From Salegentibacter salegens (GTDB taxonomy: Bacteria > Bacteroidota > Bacteroidia > Flavobacteriales > Flavobacteriaceae), in assembly GCF_900142975.1 (NCBI RefSeq), contig NZ_LT670848.1:2976001-3040000 (forward strand): a stretch of 64,000 bases of DNA, written 5' to 3'. Position 1 is the stretch's first letter; the number at the start of each line of letters is the position of its first letter. The translations under genes and the position numbers were made by a program. Of the stretch, positions 8,077 to 18,749 are shown piece after piece. Below the pieces are notes generated by a model. The model was not told the origin of the DNA and searched no databases. It saw only the letters and a program-made list of their open reading frames with translations.

Positions 8077-10362
8077 ATGAGCAATAATCCTAGAAAAAGA
8101 AGAGAAGCACTGGTTTATCACGCCAAACCCAAGCCTGGAAAAATAGAGGTAGTACCTACCAAAAAATATGCAACACAACGGGATCTTTCCCTCGCATATT
8201 CCCCAGGGGTGGCAGAACCTTGCCTGGAGATAGAAAAAGATAAAGAGAATGCTTATAAATATACTACTAAAGGAAATCTCGTAGCCGTTATTTCTAACGG
8301 AACCGCAGTTTTAGGGCTTGGAGATATTGGTCCTGAAGCTTCCAAACCGGTGATGGAAGGCAAGGGATTACTTTTCAAAATTTTTGCAGATATTGATGTT
8401 TTTGATATTGAAGTAGATACCAAAGATGTAGATAAATTTATTGAAACGGTAAAAAATATAGCACCCACCTTCGGCGGAATTAACCTGGAAGATATCAAAG
8501 CTCCCGAAGCTTTTGAAATCGAAAGAAGGTTGAAGGCAGAGCTGGATATTCCGGTGATGCATGACGACCAACACGGGACAGCCATCATCTCGGCAGCGGC
8601 ATTATTAAATGCGCTGGAACTTGCTAAGAAAAAGATGGAAAAAGTAAAGATCGTGATTAGTGGTGCAGGTGCGGCAGCGGTTTCATGTACTAAACTTTAT
8701 AAGGCATTTGGAGCAAAAGCCGAAAATATTGTAATGACGGATAGTAAGGGCGTAATTAGAAAAGATCGTCCAAACCTTTCTCAAGAGAAGATAGAATTTG
8801 CTACTTCCAGGAAAATAGACACCCTGGAGGAAGCTATGAAAGATGCCGATGTTTTCGTAGGTCTTTCTATTGCTGATATAGTTTCTCCTGAAATGCTAAA
8901 AAGTATGGCGAAACGCCCTATCGTTTTTGCCATGGCGAATCCTGATCCAGAAATCGATTATCAACTGGCAATGGATACCCGTAAAGATATTATTATGGCC
9001 ACGGGTAGAAGTGACCATCCTAACCAGGTGAACAATGTACTTGGATTTCCGTTTATTTTCAGGGGCGCTTTAGATGTTAGGGCAACGAAAATAAATGAGG
9101 AAATGAAAATGGCCGCGGTAAAAGCCTTAGCCGAAATGGCGAAAGAACCTGTGCCCGAACAGGTGAACATCGCTTATGGAGAAACCAGGCTTAACTTTGG
9201 GTCAGATTATATTATTCCTAAACCTTTTGATCCTCGCTTAATAGCCAAAGTACCTCCGGCTGTAGCCAGGGCTGCGATGGAAAGTGGGGTGGCAAGACAG
9301 CCTATTCAGGATTGGGAGAAATATGAAGAAGAACTCCTTGAAAGAATGGGCAGCGATAACAAAATTACCAGGTTGTTGCTTAACCGTGCAAAGATGAATC
9401 CTAAGCGAATTGTTTTTGCTGAAGCCGATCATCTTGATGTGCTTAAAGCAGCGCAAATTGTTCACGATGAAGGAATCGCTATTCCAATTTTACTAGGTCG
9501 CCGCAAAGTTATTGAGGAATTAATGGCAGAAATAGACTTTCATGAAGAAGTAGCGATTATAGATCCAAAATCTGATGAGGAGGAGGAACATAGAAAAGCT
9601 TATGCCCAGGTATATTGGAAAACAAGAAACCGTAGCGGCGTGACGCTTTATGATGCCGAAAAACTAATGCGGGAACGCAATTATTTTGCCGCTATGATGG
9701 TTAATGAAGGTGATGCCGATGGTTTGCTTTCGGGTTATTCCAGGGCCTATCCTGCGGTAGTAAAACCAATGCTGGAACTTATTGGTATGGCACCCGGAGT
9801 AACGCGTGTAGCTGCCACTAATATTATGAATACTTCCAGAGGTCCTCTTTTTATAAGTGATACTTCTATTAATATAGATCCGCCGGCAAAAGATCTTGCT
9901 AAAATTGCGCAAATGACGGCTAGAACAGTGCAGTTATTTGGATTAGAACCGGTAATAGCCATGATGTCTTATGCCAACTTTGGTTCGTCTAAAGATCCGC
10001 GGGCTACTAAGGTGAAAGAAGCAGTTTCTTATCTACACCGTAATCATCCCGAATTAAATGTAGATGGTGAGTTACAGGCCGATTTTGCCCTTAACCGCGA
10101 AATGCTTCAGAATAAGTTTCCTTTTTCAAAATTAGCGGGAAAAAAAGTAAATACTTTAATTTATCCCAACCTTGATTCAGCCAACAGTACTTATAAGCTA
10201 ATTAAAGAGCTTAATAAGGTAGATTCTATTGGCCCAATTATGATGGGAATGCGCAGGCCTGTTCATATTCTTCAGCTTGGAGCAAGTGTAGAAGAAATTG
10301 TGAATATGACGGCGGTAACTGTGGTAGATGCACAGGAAAAAGTAAAAAAGCAAAAGAAGTAA
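8077..10362 (+). CDS. maeB: NADP-dependent malic enzyme fused to a phosphotransacetylase-like domain
   Basis: The enzyme oxidatively decarboxylates malate to pyruvate and makes NADPH. The 761-residue protein has two parts: a malic enzyme half (about 1-430) with LAYSPGVAEPC, the metal-binding region HDDQHGTA and the NAD(P)-fold VVISGAGAAAVSC; and a phosphotransacetylase-like half (about 430-760) beginning IVFAEADHLDVLKAA. In other MaeB proteins the second half is a regulatory or oligomerising domain that senses acetyl-CoA and is not catalytic; that is assumed here. The length fits the MaeB family. The gene is monocistronic: its own -7 box is upstream and a strong terminator lies downstream. 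Confidence 0.96.
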   Translation: MSNNPRKRREALVYHAKPKPGKIEVVPTKKYATQRDLSLAYSPGVAEPCLEIEKDKENAYKYTTKGNLVAVISNGTAVLGLGDIGPEASKPVMEGKGLLFKIFADIDVFDIEVDTKDVDKFIETVKNIAPTFGGINLEDIKAPEAFEIERRLKAELDIPVMHDDQHGTAIISAAALLNALELAKKKMEKVKIVISGAGAAAVSCTKLYKAFGAKAENIVMTDSKGVIRKDRPNLSQEKIEFATSRKIDTLEEAMKDADVFVGLSIADIVSPEMLKSMAKRPIVFAMANPDPEIDYQLAMDTRKDIIMATGRSDHPNQVNNVLGFPFIFRGALDVRATKINEEMKMAAVKALAEMAKEPVPEQVNIAYGETRLNFGSDYIIPKPFDPRLIAKVPPAVARAAMESGVARQPIQDWEKYEEELLERMGSDNKITRLLLNRAKMNPKRIVFAEADHLDVLKAAQIVHDEGIAIPILLGRRKVIEELMAEIDFHEEVAIIDPKSDEEEEHRKAYAQVYWKTRNRSGVTLYDAEKLMRERNYFAAMMVNEGDADGLLSGYSRAYPAVVKPMLELIGMAPGVTRVAATNIMNTSRGPLFISDTSINIDPPAKDLAKIAQMTARTVQLFGLEPVIAMMSYANFGSSKDPRATKVKEAVSYLHRNHPELNVDGELQADFALNREMLQNKFPFSKLAGKKVNTLIYPNLDSANSTYKLIKELNKVDSIGPIMMGMRRPVHILQLGASVEEIVNMTAVTVVDAQEKVKKQKK

Positions 10363-10474
10363 ACCTCTTTGGTAAGCTTACAAATCCATATATAAAAAGT
10401 ATTATTTCAATTTTGAGATATGTCTGAAGGATTTTAAACTTGCTTATCGAGTAAAATAAGTTGCATATACAGTA

Positions 10475-10510
10475 GTTAAGCCCGGGACAAAGATTTCGGG
10501 CTTAACTTTT
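10475..10510 (+). terminator. Rho-independent terminator after maeB
   Basis: A perfect 10-bp stem, GTTAAGCCCG (10475-10484) with CGGGCTTAAC (10497-10506), a 12-base loop, and a T-rich tail. It lies immediately before the ruvA promoter box. Confidence 0.88.
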
Positions 10511-10516
10511 ATTTAC

Positions 10517-10524
10517 TACATTTG
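10517..10524 (+). promoter_or_regulatory. -7 box (TACATTTG) for ruvA-sprA
   Basis: A perfect TAnnTTTG match 20 bases before the ruvA ATG. It sits right after the maeB terminator, so any -33 element would overlap the terminator stem. Confidence 0.6.
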
Positions 10525-10544
10525 GCTCGTTAAGTTTAAATTTT

Positions 10545-11126
10545 ATGATTCATCATCTTAAGGGGCAATTAATAGAGAAGAATCCTACTTACTTAGTAAT
10601 CGCTTGCAACGGCGTAGGGTATATGGTTAATATTTCTCTCCATACTTTTTCTCTCATACCAGATTCAGAAAATATAAGTGTTTACACCCATTTACACGTT
10701 AAGGAAGATTCCCATACGCTTTATGGCTTTTATCAAAAGTCTGAGCGGGATATTTTCAGGTTACTAATTTCGGTTTCCGGGGTGGGAACCAGTACGGCAA
10801 GAACAATGTTATCTTCTTTAGAACCCAACCAGGTTAAAGATGCCATTGCCAATGGCGATGTACCCACCATACAAAGCGTGAAAGGAATTGGAGCCAAAAC
10901 GGCACAGCGGGTAATTTTAGACTTAAAAGATAAAATATTAAAAGTCTATGGTGAAGACGAAGTTTTTGTTCCTCAGGACAATACAATAAAGGAAGAAGCG
11001 TTATCTGCATTAGAGACTCTCGGCTTCGCAAGAAAGCAGGCTACAAGGGTAGTAGATAAGATAATGAAAGATTCTGCAAGCCCTACCGTAGAATCTATAA
11101 TAAAAATGGCTCTTAAAAATTTGTAA
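10545..11126 (+). CDS. ruvA: Holliday junction branch migration protein RuvA
   Basis: RuvA is the tetrameric DNA-binding subunit that holds the four-way junction for RuvB. The 193-residue protein begins with the OB-fold typical of the family (MIHHLKGQLIEKNPTYLVI), followed by helix-hairpin-helix motifs (SVSGVGTSTARTML and SVKGIGAKTAQRVILDLKDK), an acidic linker, and the C-terminal three-helix domain that contacts RuvB. It is followed after only 4 bases by sprA, so the two are probably co-transcribed although their functions differ. Confidence 0.98.
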   Translation: MIHHLKGQLIEKNPTYLVIACNGVGYMVNISLHTFSLIPDSENISVYTHLHVKEDSHTLYGFYQKSERDIFRLLISVSGVGTSTARTMLSSLEPNQVKDAIANGDVPTIQSVKGIGAKTAQRVILDLKDKILKVYGEDEVFVPQDNTIKEEALSALETLGFARKQATRVVDKIMKDSASPTVESIIKMALKNL

Positions 11127-11130
11127 AGAA

Positions 11131-14100
11131 TTGAGGCACAATTACTGGAAATTGTCAACTTCGGTTAAGCTCAGCTTGTTGTTGTCATTGATAATTTCAT
11201 TGAGTTCCACTGCACAAGAAACCCCTCAGGATACCACAGAAACCGGGTATGCTTTGGGTGAAATAGCGCTGCCTGATTCTGAATTAATCTCTTCTTTCTA
11301 CGAATACGATGCTATTTTAGACCGGTATATTTATCGCGAACAGTTAGGAGATTTAGACCTTTCTATCCCTTTAATTTTAACCCCTGAAGAATACGAAAAT
11401 CTAGTTTTAGATGAAGAAATGCGCAATTATTTTAAGCAGAAAGTTGATGCGCAGGCCGGCCGAAAAGAAGGAAGTGAGGAAATTCAGCGGGATTTATTAC
11501 CAGATTTTTATGTAAATAATAATTTCTTTGAAAGCATTTTTGGAGGTTCAGAAATAAATATCGTTCCGCAGGGAACTGTAGAAATGGACCTGGGTTTGCT
11601 TTACACCAAGCAGGATAATCCGGCTTTTTCTCCCAGGAACAGGCAAAATCTCACTTTCGATTTCGATCAGCGAATTAGTTTAAGCCTGCTTGGGCAAATT
11701 GGAGAACGTTTGCAAATTACCGCCAATTACGATACCGAATCTACATTCGATTTTCAGAACCAATTAAAACTTGAATATACACCTACCGAAGATGATATTG
11801 TTAGGAAAATTGAAGTCGGGAATGTGAATATGCCGCTTAATAATGCGCTGATGCAAGGCGCGCAAAGTTTATTTGGATTTAAAACCGAATTACAATTTGG
11901 GAAAACCCGAATTACCGGTGTTTTTTCTGAACAAAAATCGGAACGGAGAACAGTAAATGTTGAAGGTGGTTCTACCGTAGAAAAATTTGAAAAATTTGCC
12001 CTGGATTATGATCAGGACAGGCACTTTTTTCTTTCGCATTATTTCAGGGACAATTATAATGAGGCGCTAAAAGATTATCCTTTTATAAATTCCAACATTC
12101 AAATTAAAAGGGTTCAGGTTTGGGTCACTAATAGAACCAATAATGTGCAAAACTTAACCGATACCAGGAATATTGTCGCTATTCAGGATTTGGGAGAAAC
12201 TAATTTACCGGGGAATATAGGTTTAGATAATATTCCAGCAGGGTTTTTTAATCAGCCAGGAGGAAGTTTTCCCGATAACGAGAATAACGATTTTAATCCC
12301 TTTGGGATAAATGGATCAGCCGAATCTGTTCTTACACCCGCAATTAGAGATGTGGCGACGGTAGATAATGGTTTTAGCGGAGTTCAGGTTTCAGAAGGAC
12401 TGGATTATGTGAAGTTGGAGAATGCAAGACAATTGCAGCCCAACGAGTATAGTTTGAACACCCAACTTGGTTATATATCCTTAAACCAGCGATTAAGCAA
12501 TGATGAAATTCTTGCCATAGCTTTTCAGTACACCGTAAACGGCGAGGTTTACCAAGTTGGAGAATTTGCTAACGATGGGGTGAATGCCACGGGCGATAAT
12601 AATCCTGCTCAAAATCCAACACAAGATCCTGATGCACCCGTAACAAACCAGCGAATAAACCAAAACCTGGTGGTTAAAATGCTTAAAAGCACGATTACCA
12701 ATGTAGACGAGCCTGTTTGGGATTTAATGATGAAGAATATTTATAGTCTTGGCGCTTATCAATTAGAGCGGGAAGATTTTAGAATGAATATTCTGTATAC
12801 AGATCCACAACCTCTAAATTATATAAAACCCGCCGGGGATGGTTCGGTATCATTGCCTGAAGCTATTAGGGAAACACCTTTACTTAGGGTCTTTAATCTC
12901 GATAAATTAAATAATAATAACGATCCTATAAATGGCGGCGATGGATTTTTTGATTATGTGCCGGGGTTAACCATAGATCCTCAAAACGGAAATATCATTT
13001 TTACTTCAGTAGAACCATTTGGAAGCTATTTATTTGAAGAACTGGATAATTCGCCAAATACCGGCGCCGAAGATTATAATAACCCCGAAACCTGGAATGC
13101 CAATCAGCAAAAATATGTTTTCCGTTCTTTGTATCGAACCACGAAAACCCAGGCCGAACAGGAAGATGCCGATAAAAATAAATTTCAGTTAAAAGGGAGA
13201 TATAAATCGGGGGAAGTTGAAGGGATTCCAATTGGTTTTAACCTTCCACCAGGATCGGTAACTGTAACAGCCGGCGGAAGGGTGTTGCAGGAAGGTGTAG
13301 ATTATGTGGTAAATTATGAATTGGGAAGAGTACAAATTCTGGATGAAGCTTTGCTTGCTTCAGATATTCCAATTCAGGTAAATACCGAGAATAATGCCTT
13401 ATTCGGTCAGCAAACCAAACGTTTTACCGGTTTAAATGTAGAACATCAGTTTAACGAAAATTTTTTAGTTGGAGCCACTTTTATAAACCTGAAGGAACGC
13501 CCGCTAACACAAAAAGCGAATTATAGTTACGAGCCAATAAATAATTCAATTTTCGGCTTTAATGTAAACTATTCTACCGAGGTTCCCTTATTTACCAGGC
13601 TGGTAAATAAATTGCCCAACATAGATACCGATGTGCCTTCTAATTTCTCTGTTACCGGGGAGTTCGCTTATTTGCAACCGGGAGCTCCTGCAATTAACGA
13701 TTTCCAGGGAGAAGCAACCACCTATATAGACGATTTTGAAGCAGCCCAAACTACAATAGATATTAGTGCCCCATTAAGCTGGGAATTAAGCAGCGTCCCG
13801 CTTGGTTATGGCGGCGAACTGGCCAATGGCGATATAAAAGTTGGAGATAAACGGGCAAAATTATCCTGGTATACTATAGATCCTATTTTTTATAGCAGCA
13901 ACCGTCCCGACGGAATTACAGATAACGATATTTCTACCTATGCTACCAGAAGGGTAGCCTTAAGCGAGATTTTCCCGAATACCGATGTAGTGCAGGGGCA
14001 ACCGCAGGTGGTGTATACAATGGATGTAAGTTATTTCCCCAAAGAACGTGGTCCTTATAACTTTAATCCTACAGCAACAAATGGCACCTTGCCGAATCCT

Positions 14101-17100
14101 TCACAAAGTTTTGGAGGAATAATGCGTGGAATAAATACTACCAATTTTGAACAAAGCAATGTTGAGTTTATAGAATTTTGGGTTATGGACCCCTATATTT
14201 ATTCTGAAAATATGGGAAATTCAGCAGGAACTATCAATTTTAACCTTGGGAATATTTCTGAAGATGTGCTGAAAGATGGGCGTAAACAATATGAAAATGG
14301 GTTGCCGGCGAGTGGTGGGACTCAAAATACCATAGAGACCCAGGTAGCGAAGGTTCCAGCAGATCAATCTTTAATTTATGCTTTTGATTCTGAAGGTGAC
14401 GAGCGTAGAAATCAGGATGTGGGATACGACGGACTTTCAGACGCGCAGGAAGCTGTTAAATTTCCTGAATTCAGTAATTTGCCTGATCCTGCAGCAGATA
14501 ATTATGAGTATTTTCTAAATACCACAGGAGACATTGTAAGCCGTTACAAAAGATATAATGGTCCCGATGGGAATTCCCCACCAGAAGTTGGCGATACCAA
14601 TAGAGGAAATACCACTTTGCCTACTACCGAAGACGTGAATCGGGATAATACGATGAACACAATTGATAGTTATTTTGAATATGAAATACCTTTCTTCCCG
14701 GGGATGGGCGTTGAAAATAGTCAATACATCACAGACGAGAAAGAACTTACCACCACACTTAGAAATGGAAATGAACTTCCCGTGCGCTGGCTTCAGTTTA
14801 AAATTCCAATTTACGAGCCAACCGATTCTAAAGGAGGTATAGCCGATTACAGATCTATACGTTTTATGAGAATGTTTCTTAGTGGGTTCGAGGAAGAAAC
14901 CTTGCTGCGATTTGGGACTATGGAGTTGGTGAGAGGCGATTATAGGCGGTACAATCGCGGGTTGAGAGATAGAAATATTCTTCCGGAAAATCAAAACACC
15001 CTTTTTGAAGTTTCCGCAGTAAATATTGAGGAAAATGAAAATCGCCAACCAGTGCCTTATGTATTGCCACCCGGCGTAATTAGAGAAGAGCTTTTTGAAA
15101 ATAATACAAATATCAGGCAAAATGAGCAATCACTTTCGCTTAGGGTGTGTGATTTGGAACCTCAGGATGCAAGGGCGGTTTACAAGAATTTCCAGATAGA
15201 TATGCGGCAATATAAAAACCTGGAAATGTTTTTACACGCCGAATCGCTACCCAATCAAACTCCTTTAAAAGAGGGGCAGTTGGTAGCTTTTGTAAGAATG
15301 GGAACCGATTTTACCGATAATTATTATCAAATTGAAATTCCTTTAAGTCCAACGGCTTTTGGTGCGATGAATGCTGAAGATATCTGGCCGCAAGTTAACC
15401 GAATGAATCTTCCGTTGGAACTTCTTCAACGCGTAAAAACAGGTGTTTTAGGAGATCCTTCTTTAAATTCTGGAGAATTAAATTTCTTTACCGAAAACCT
15501 AGAATTAATTGACGAAGAAGACTCCTATGAAATGGATCAATTACGCCTGGGAATAAAAGGAAATCCCAGTTTTGGAAATGTACGGGTGTTGATGTTAGGA
15601 TTAAAGAACGGCACACCTACAAATGGTGTCCAGGATTTGTGTGGTGAGGTTTGGTTTAACGAATTAAGACTTTCAGACCTTAATAATGAAGGTGGTTGGG
15701 CGACTATAGTTAATATGGATACCAATTTAGCCGATTTTGCCACGGTAGCCGCTACCGGGAGAAAAAGCACCGTGGGCTTTGGAACCATAGAACAGGGCCC
15801 TAACCAGCGAAGCAGGGAAAACTCAGAACAATATGATGTTGTTACCAATATAAATGCCGGGCAATTACTTCCGGAAAAATGGGGTGTGAAAATTCCGTTT
15901 AATTATAGCAGGGGCGAGGAATTAATTACGCCAAAATACGACCAGGAATTTCTTGATTTAGAACTGGAAACTCGCCTGGCGGATATTGTAGATCCTGTTG
16001 AAAGAGATCGGGTAAAAAAACAATCGCAGTCTTATACAAAACGACAAAGTGTAAATGTTATAGGCTTGCGTAAAGAACGTACCGGTGAGGCGAAACCAAT
16101 GCCTTATGATATTGAGAATTTCGCTTTTACAACATCTTATAATCAGGTAGATCATCGTGATTTTGAAATTGAAGAATCTTTGAATCAAAATGTGAGGGCA
16201 GGGGCAACCTACGAGTTTAATTTTGAGCCAAAACAAGTAGAGCCTTTCAAAAATATTTCGGCTTTAGATAGCAGCGATTATTATTCGCTGGTGAGAGATT
16301 TTAATGTGAATTTACTGCCATCTAATATAAATGCGAGTTCAACGATTTTAAGACAGTATAACGAGCAAAAATTCAGGTCGCTGGAACTTTCAGGTGATGA
16401 TTTAGGAATTCCAACTTTATACCAGCGAAACTATATGTTTAACTGGGAATATGGCATAAATTATAATCTTACCAATTCTTTAAATTTCAGCTTTAACGCT
16501 TCCAATAATCGTATAGTTAGAAATTATATAGATGAAGATGGTTTTGCCAATAATAATATTGGGGTTTGGGATAATTTCTTCAGCATTGGTACGCCAGATT
16601 TGCATTATCAAAACCTGCAGGTAAATTATGATATCCCTTTTGATAAAATTCCTGTACTCGAATTTATAAATGCTACTTATTCTTATACCGGAGATTTCCA
16701 ATGGCAGCGCGGTTCCAGGATTTACGAGAATCTTGAAGGTATTCCCGATATAGGAAACAGTGTGCAGAACTCAAGTTCTCACCAAATAAATGCCAGCCTG
16801 GATATGGAGAGTTTATATTCTTACTTAGGGCTGGAAAAGAAAGAAAGTCGCGGTGGGCAAACAATAAAACAACGAAGCGCCGGGGTGCCTACTTTAGATG
16901 GCAGCCCGCAAGATGCAGAGCGCACTCAAAATGCCGAGGTAGTTGAGAAAACCAGCAAAAGCTTTAATACGTTTGTAGATTTTGTAACTATTTTAAGCAG
17001 GTTACAGGTTAACTATCGCCAAAATGAAGGGACTTTTCTTCCCGGTTATACTCCAAGTGTAGGTTTTATGGGAACTTTGCAGCCCAGTACAGCCTTCACT

Positions 17101-18306
17101 TTTGGTTGGCAGGATGAGGTTAGATATACTGCGGCCAGAAGAGGTTGGTTAACTTTGTTTCAAAATTTTAATCAGCAGTATTCTACTTTAAAAAACGAAC
17201 AATTAGATGTACAGGCTTCCCTGGATATTATCCCTGATCTTACGGTAGATATTAGCGCAAACAGGAATTATTCAGAAAACTTTTCAGAGAATTATAGGGT
17301 AAATCCTTCTACTATGGAATATATTTCTTTGACGCCTTATAATTACGGGAATTTTAATATTTCTACTATTCTTATAAAAACCGCTTTTAATCAGTCAGAC
17401 GAACAGTCTTCTGAAACTTTTGAAAGTTTTAGGGAAAGTCGTCTTAATATAGCCCGTCGCCTTGCCAGGGAGCGAGGTTTGGATCCCGATAATGTAGACG
17501 AAGACGGCTATCCAGTAGGAATTGGGAAAACAAACCAGGCAGTTTTATTACCTGCTTTTGTTTCGGCTTACGCGGGGAAAGATCCTGAAGATATAAAGCT
17601 GGGAGCTTTTAGGGATATGCCTTTACCAAACTGGAATATGAAATATACCGGTTTAATGCGAATTGGTTGGTTTAAAGATAAATTTAGACGAATTTCAATA
17701 AATCACGGGTACCAATCTAACTATACCATTAATCAATTTCAAACTAACCTGGATTACGATCCTGAGAATGAATTTGAAACTAACCAGGCAGGAGATTTCA
17801 AAAACCCTATGTTGTATTCTAATATAGTTTTAACTGAATTATTTACTCCTTTATTTCGCTTAGATCTGGAGACTAAGAATGCTATCCAGTTATTGGCAGA
17901 AATAAGAAAAGACCGAATGCTTTCCCTGAGTTTCGATAATAATTTACTAACAGAAACAACCGGAAACGAATATATCTTAGGAGCGGGTTATAGAATTAGC
18001 GATTTAAGGATTGCCACCGGCCTTGGGGGAACCAACCGCATTCTAAGCAGCGATCTTAATTTTAAAGCCGATGTTTCTTTCAGAAGAAATAAAAGTATTA
18101 TTAGATATTTAGATTTAGAAACCAGCCAGGTAATTGCCGGCCAGGATATATGGCGTATTAATTTCACCACAGATTATGCGATTTCCAGCAATCTTACCGC
18201 AATATTTTATTACGAACATAATTTTTCTGAATATGCGGTATCTACGGCATTTCCGCAAACAACCATAAGGTCTGGGATAACACTTAGATATAATTTTGGA
18301 AATTAA
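11131..18306 (+). CDS. sprA: Type IX secretion system translocon SprA (Sov)
   Basis: SprA is the giant outer-membrane beta-barrel through which type IX cargo leaves the cell; in Flavobacterium johnsoniae it is also needed for gliding. The 2391-residue length fits the family. A signal peptide occupies about residues 13-29 (LSLLLSLIISLSSTAQ), and the rest is rich in alternating aromatic strands, ending in the typical barrel terminus ITLRYNFGN. The start is TTG at 11131, 4 bases after the ruvA stop; no ATG lies in frame between there and the signal peptide. A second TTG, at codon 8, is also possible. The frame runs unbroken through 7.2 kb. Several antisense open frames inside it are shadows. Confidence 0.95.
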   Translation: MRHNYWKLSTSVKLSLLLSLIISLSSTAQETPQDTTETGYALGEIALPDSELISSFYEYDAILDRYIYREQLGDLDLSIPLILTPEEYENLVLDEEMRNYFKQKVDAQAGRKEGSEEIQRDLLPDFYVNNNFFESIFGGSEINIVPQGTVEMDLGLLYTKQDNPAFSPRNRQNLTFDFDQRISLSLLGQIGERLQITANYDTESTFDFQNQLKLEYTPTEDDIVRKIEVGNVNMPLNNALMQGAQSLFGFKTELQFGKTRITGVFSEQKSERRTVNVEGGSTVEKFEKFALDYDQDRHFFLSHYFRDNYNEALKDYPFINSNIQIKRVQVWVTNRTNNVQNLTDTRNIVAIQDLGETNLPGNIGLDNIPAGFFNQPGGSFPDNENNDFNPFGINGSAESVLTPAIRDVATVDNGFSGVQVSEGLDYVKLENARQLQPNEYSLNTQLGYISLNQRLSNDEILAIAFQYTVNGEVYQVGEFANDGVNATGDNNPAQNPTQDPDAPVTNQRINQNLVVKMLKSTITNVDEPVWDLMMKNIYSLGAYQLEREDFRMNILYTDPQPLNYIKPAGDGSVSLPEAIRETPLLRVFNLDKLNNNNDPINGGDGFFDYVPGLTIDPQNGNIIFTSVEPFGSYLFEELDNSPNTGAEDYNNPETWNANQQKYVFRSLYRTTKTQAEQEDADKNKFQLKGRYKSGEVEGIPIGFNLPPGSVTVTAGGRVLQEGVDYVVNYELGRVQILDEALLASDIPIQVNTENNALFGQQTKRFTGLNVEHQFNENFLVGATFINLKERPLTQKANYSYEPINNSIFGFNVNYSTEVPLFTRLVNKLPNIDTDVPSNFSVTGEFAYLQPGAPAINDFQGEATTYIDDFEAAQTTIDISAPLSWELSSVPLGYGGELANGDIKVGDKRAKLSWYTIDPIFYSSNRPDGITDNDISTYATRRVALSEIFPNTDVVQGQPQVVYTMDVSYFPKERGPYNFNPTATNGTLPNPSQSFGGIMRGINTTNFEQSNVEFIEFWVMDPYIYSENMGNSAGTINFNLGNISEDVLKDGRKQYENGLPASGGTQNTIETQVAKVPADQSLIYAFDSEGDERRNQDVGYDGLSDAQEAVKFPEFSNLPDPAADNYEYFLNTTGDIVSRYKRYNGPDGNSPPEVGDTNRGNTTLPTTEDVNRDNTMNTIDSYFEYEIPFFPGMGVENSQYITDEKELTTTLRNGNELPVRWLQFKIPIYEPTDSKGGIADYRSIRFMRMFLSGFEEETLLRFGTMELVRGDYRRYNRGLRDRNILPENQNTLFEVSAVNIEENENRQPVPYVLPPGVIREELFENNTNIRQNEQSLSLRVCDLEPQDARAVYKNFQIDMRQYKNLEMFLHAESLPNQTPLKEGQLVAFVRMGTDFTDNYYQIEIPLSPTAFGAMNAEDIWPQVNRMNLPLELLQRVKTGVLGDPSLNSGELNFFTENLELIDEEDSYEMDQLRLGIKGNPSFGNVRVLMLGLKNGTPTNGVQDLCGEVWFNELRLSDLNNEGGWATIVNMDTNLADFATVAATGRKSTVGFGTIEQGPNQRSRENSEQYDVVTNINAGQLLPEKWGVKIPFNYSRGEELITPKYDQEFLDLELETRLADIVDPVERDRVKKQSQSYTKRQSVNVIGLRKERTGEAKPMPYDIENFAFTTSYNQVDHRDFEIEESLNQNVRAGATYEFNFEPKQVEPFKNISALDSSDYYSLVRDFNVNLLPSNINASSTILRQYNEQKFRSLELSGDDLGIPTLYQRNYMFNWEYGINYNLTNSLNFSFNASNNRIVRNYIDEDGFANNNIGVWDNFFSIGTPDLHYQNLQVNYDIPFDKIPVLEFINATYSYTGDFQWQRGSRIYENLEGIPDIGNSVQNSSSHQINASLDMESLYSYLGLEKKESRGGQTIKQRSAGVPTLDGSPQDAERTQNAEVVEKTSKSFNTFVDFVTILSRLQVNYRQNEGTFLPGYTPSVGFMGTLQPSTAFTFGWQDEVRYTAARRGWLTLFQNFNQQYSTLKNEQLDVQASLDIIPDLTVDISANRNYSENFSENYRVNPSTMEYISLTPYNYGNFNISTILIKTAFNQSDEQSSETFESFRESRLNIARRLARERGLDPDNVDEDGYPVGIGKTNQAVLLPAFVSAYAGKDPEDIKLGAFRDMPLPNWNMKYTGLMRIGWFKDKFRRISINHGYQSNYTINQFQTNLDYDPENEFETNQAGDFKNPMLYSNIVLTELFTPLFRLDLETKNAIQLLAEIRKDRMLSLSFDNNLLTETTGNEYILGAGYRISDLRIATGLGGTNRILSSDLNFKADVSFRRNKSIIRYLDLETSQVIAGQDIWRINFTTDYAISSNLTAIFYYEHNFSEYAVSTAFPQTTIRSGITLRYNFGN

Positions 18307-18316
18307 TTGAGGCTTG

Positions 18317-18347
18317 TTTGAAGTATTGCTTTAAAAAATTAACTTTG
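18317..18347 (+). promoter_or_regulatory. Bacteroidota-type promoter for gcvH
   Basis: TTTG (18317-18320), a 19-base spacer, then TAACTTTG (18340-18347). The ATG lies 21 bases downstream. Both elements match the consensus. Confidence 0.75.
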
Positions 18348-18368
18348 CTCTAATATAAAATAGAACTA

Positions 18369-18749
18369 ATGAACATTCCACAAGATTTAAAGTACACCAA
18401 AGACCACGAATGGATTAAGGTAGAAGGTGATACGGCTACAATTGGTATTACAGATTTTGCACAGGGCGAATTGGGTGATATTGTTTATGTAGAAGTAGAA
18501 ACCGTAGACGAAACCCTTGATAGAGAAGAGGTTTTTGGAACGGTTGAAGCTGTAAAAACAGTTTCAGACCTTTATTTGCCTTTATCTGGCGAAATAATTG
18601 AATTTAACGAGAACCTGGAAGATGAGCCGGAAAAAGTAAATTCAGATCCTTATGGAGAAGGTTGGATGATCAAAATAAAATTTTCTGATAAATCTCAGCT
18701 GGAAGATCTTTTAAGTGCAGATGCGTATAAAGAAGTTCTTGGTAGTTAG
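18369..18749 (+). CDS. gcvH: Glycine cleavage system H protein
   Basis: GcvH carries a lipoyl arm that shuttles the aminomethyl group between the P, T and L proteins of glycine cleavage. The 126-residue protein has the usual length and the lipoylation site Lys63 in the loop VEAVKTVSD, with the conserved start [13 protein letters not shown] and the C-terminal GEGWMIKIK. No other gcv gene is in the window, so the system is dispersed. The VanZ-like gene starts inside the 3' end of gcvH, which implies co-transcription and possibly translational coupling. Confidence 0.97.
   Translation: MNIPQDLKYTKDHEWIKVEGDTATIGITDFAQGELGDIVYVEVETVDETLDREEVFGTVEAVKTVSDLYLPLSGEIIEFNENLEDEPEKVNSDPYGEGWMIKIKFSDKSQLEDLLSADAYKEVLGS

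Noticed and set aside
14515..15129. A 204-codon open frame on the minus strand inside sprA
   Set aside because: It is antisense to a continuous, well-recognised gene, has no family resemblance, no promoter box and no sensible N-terminus. A shadow of the sprA codon pattern.
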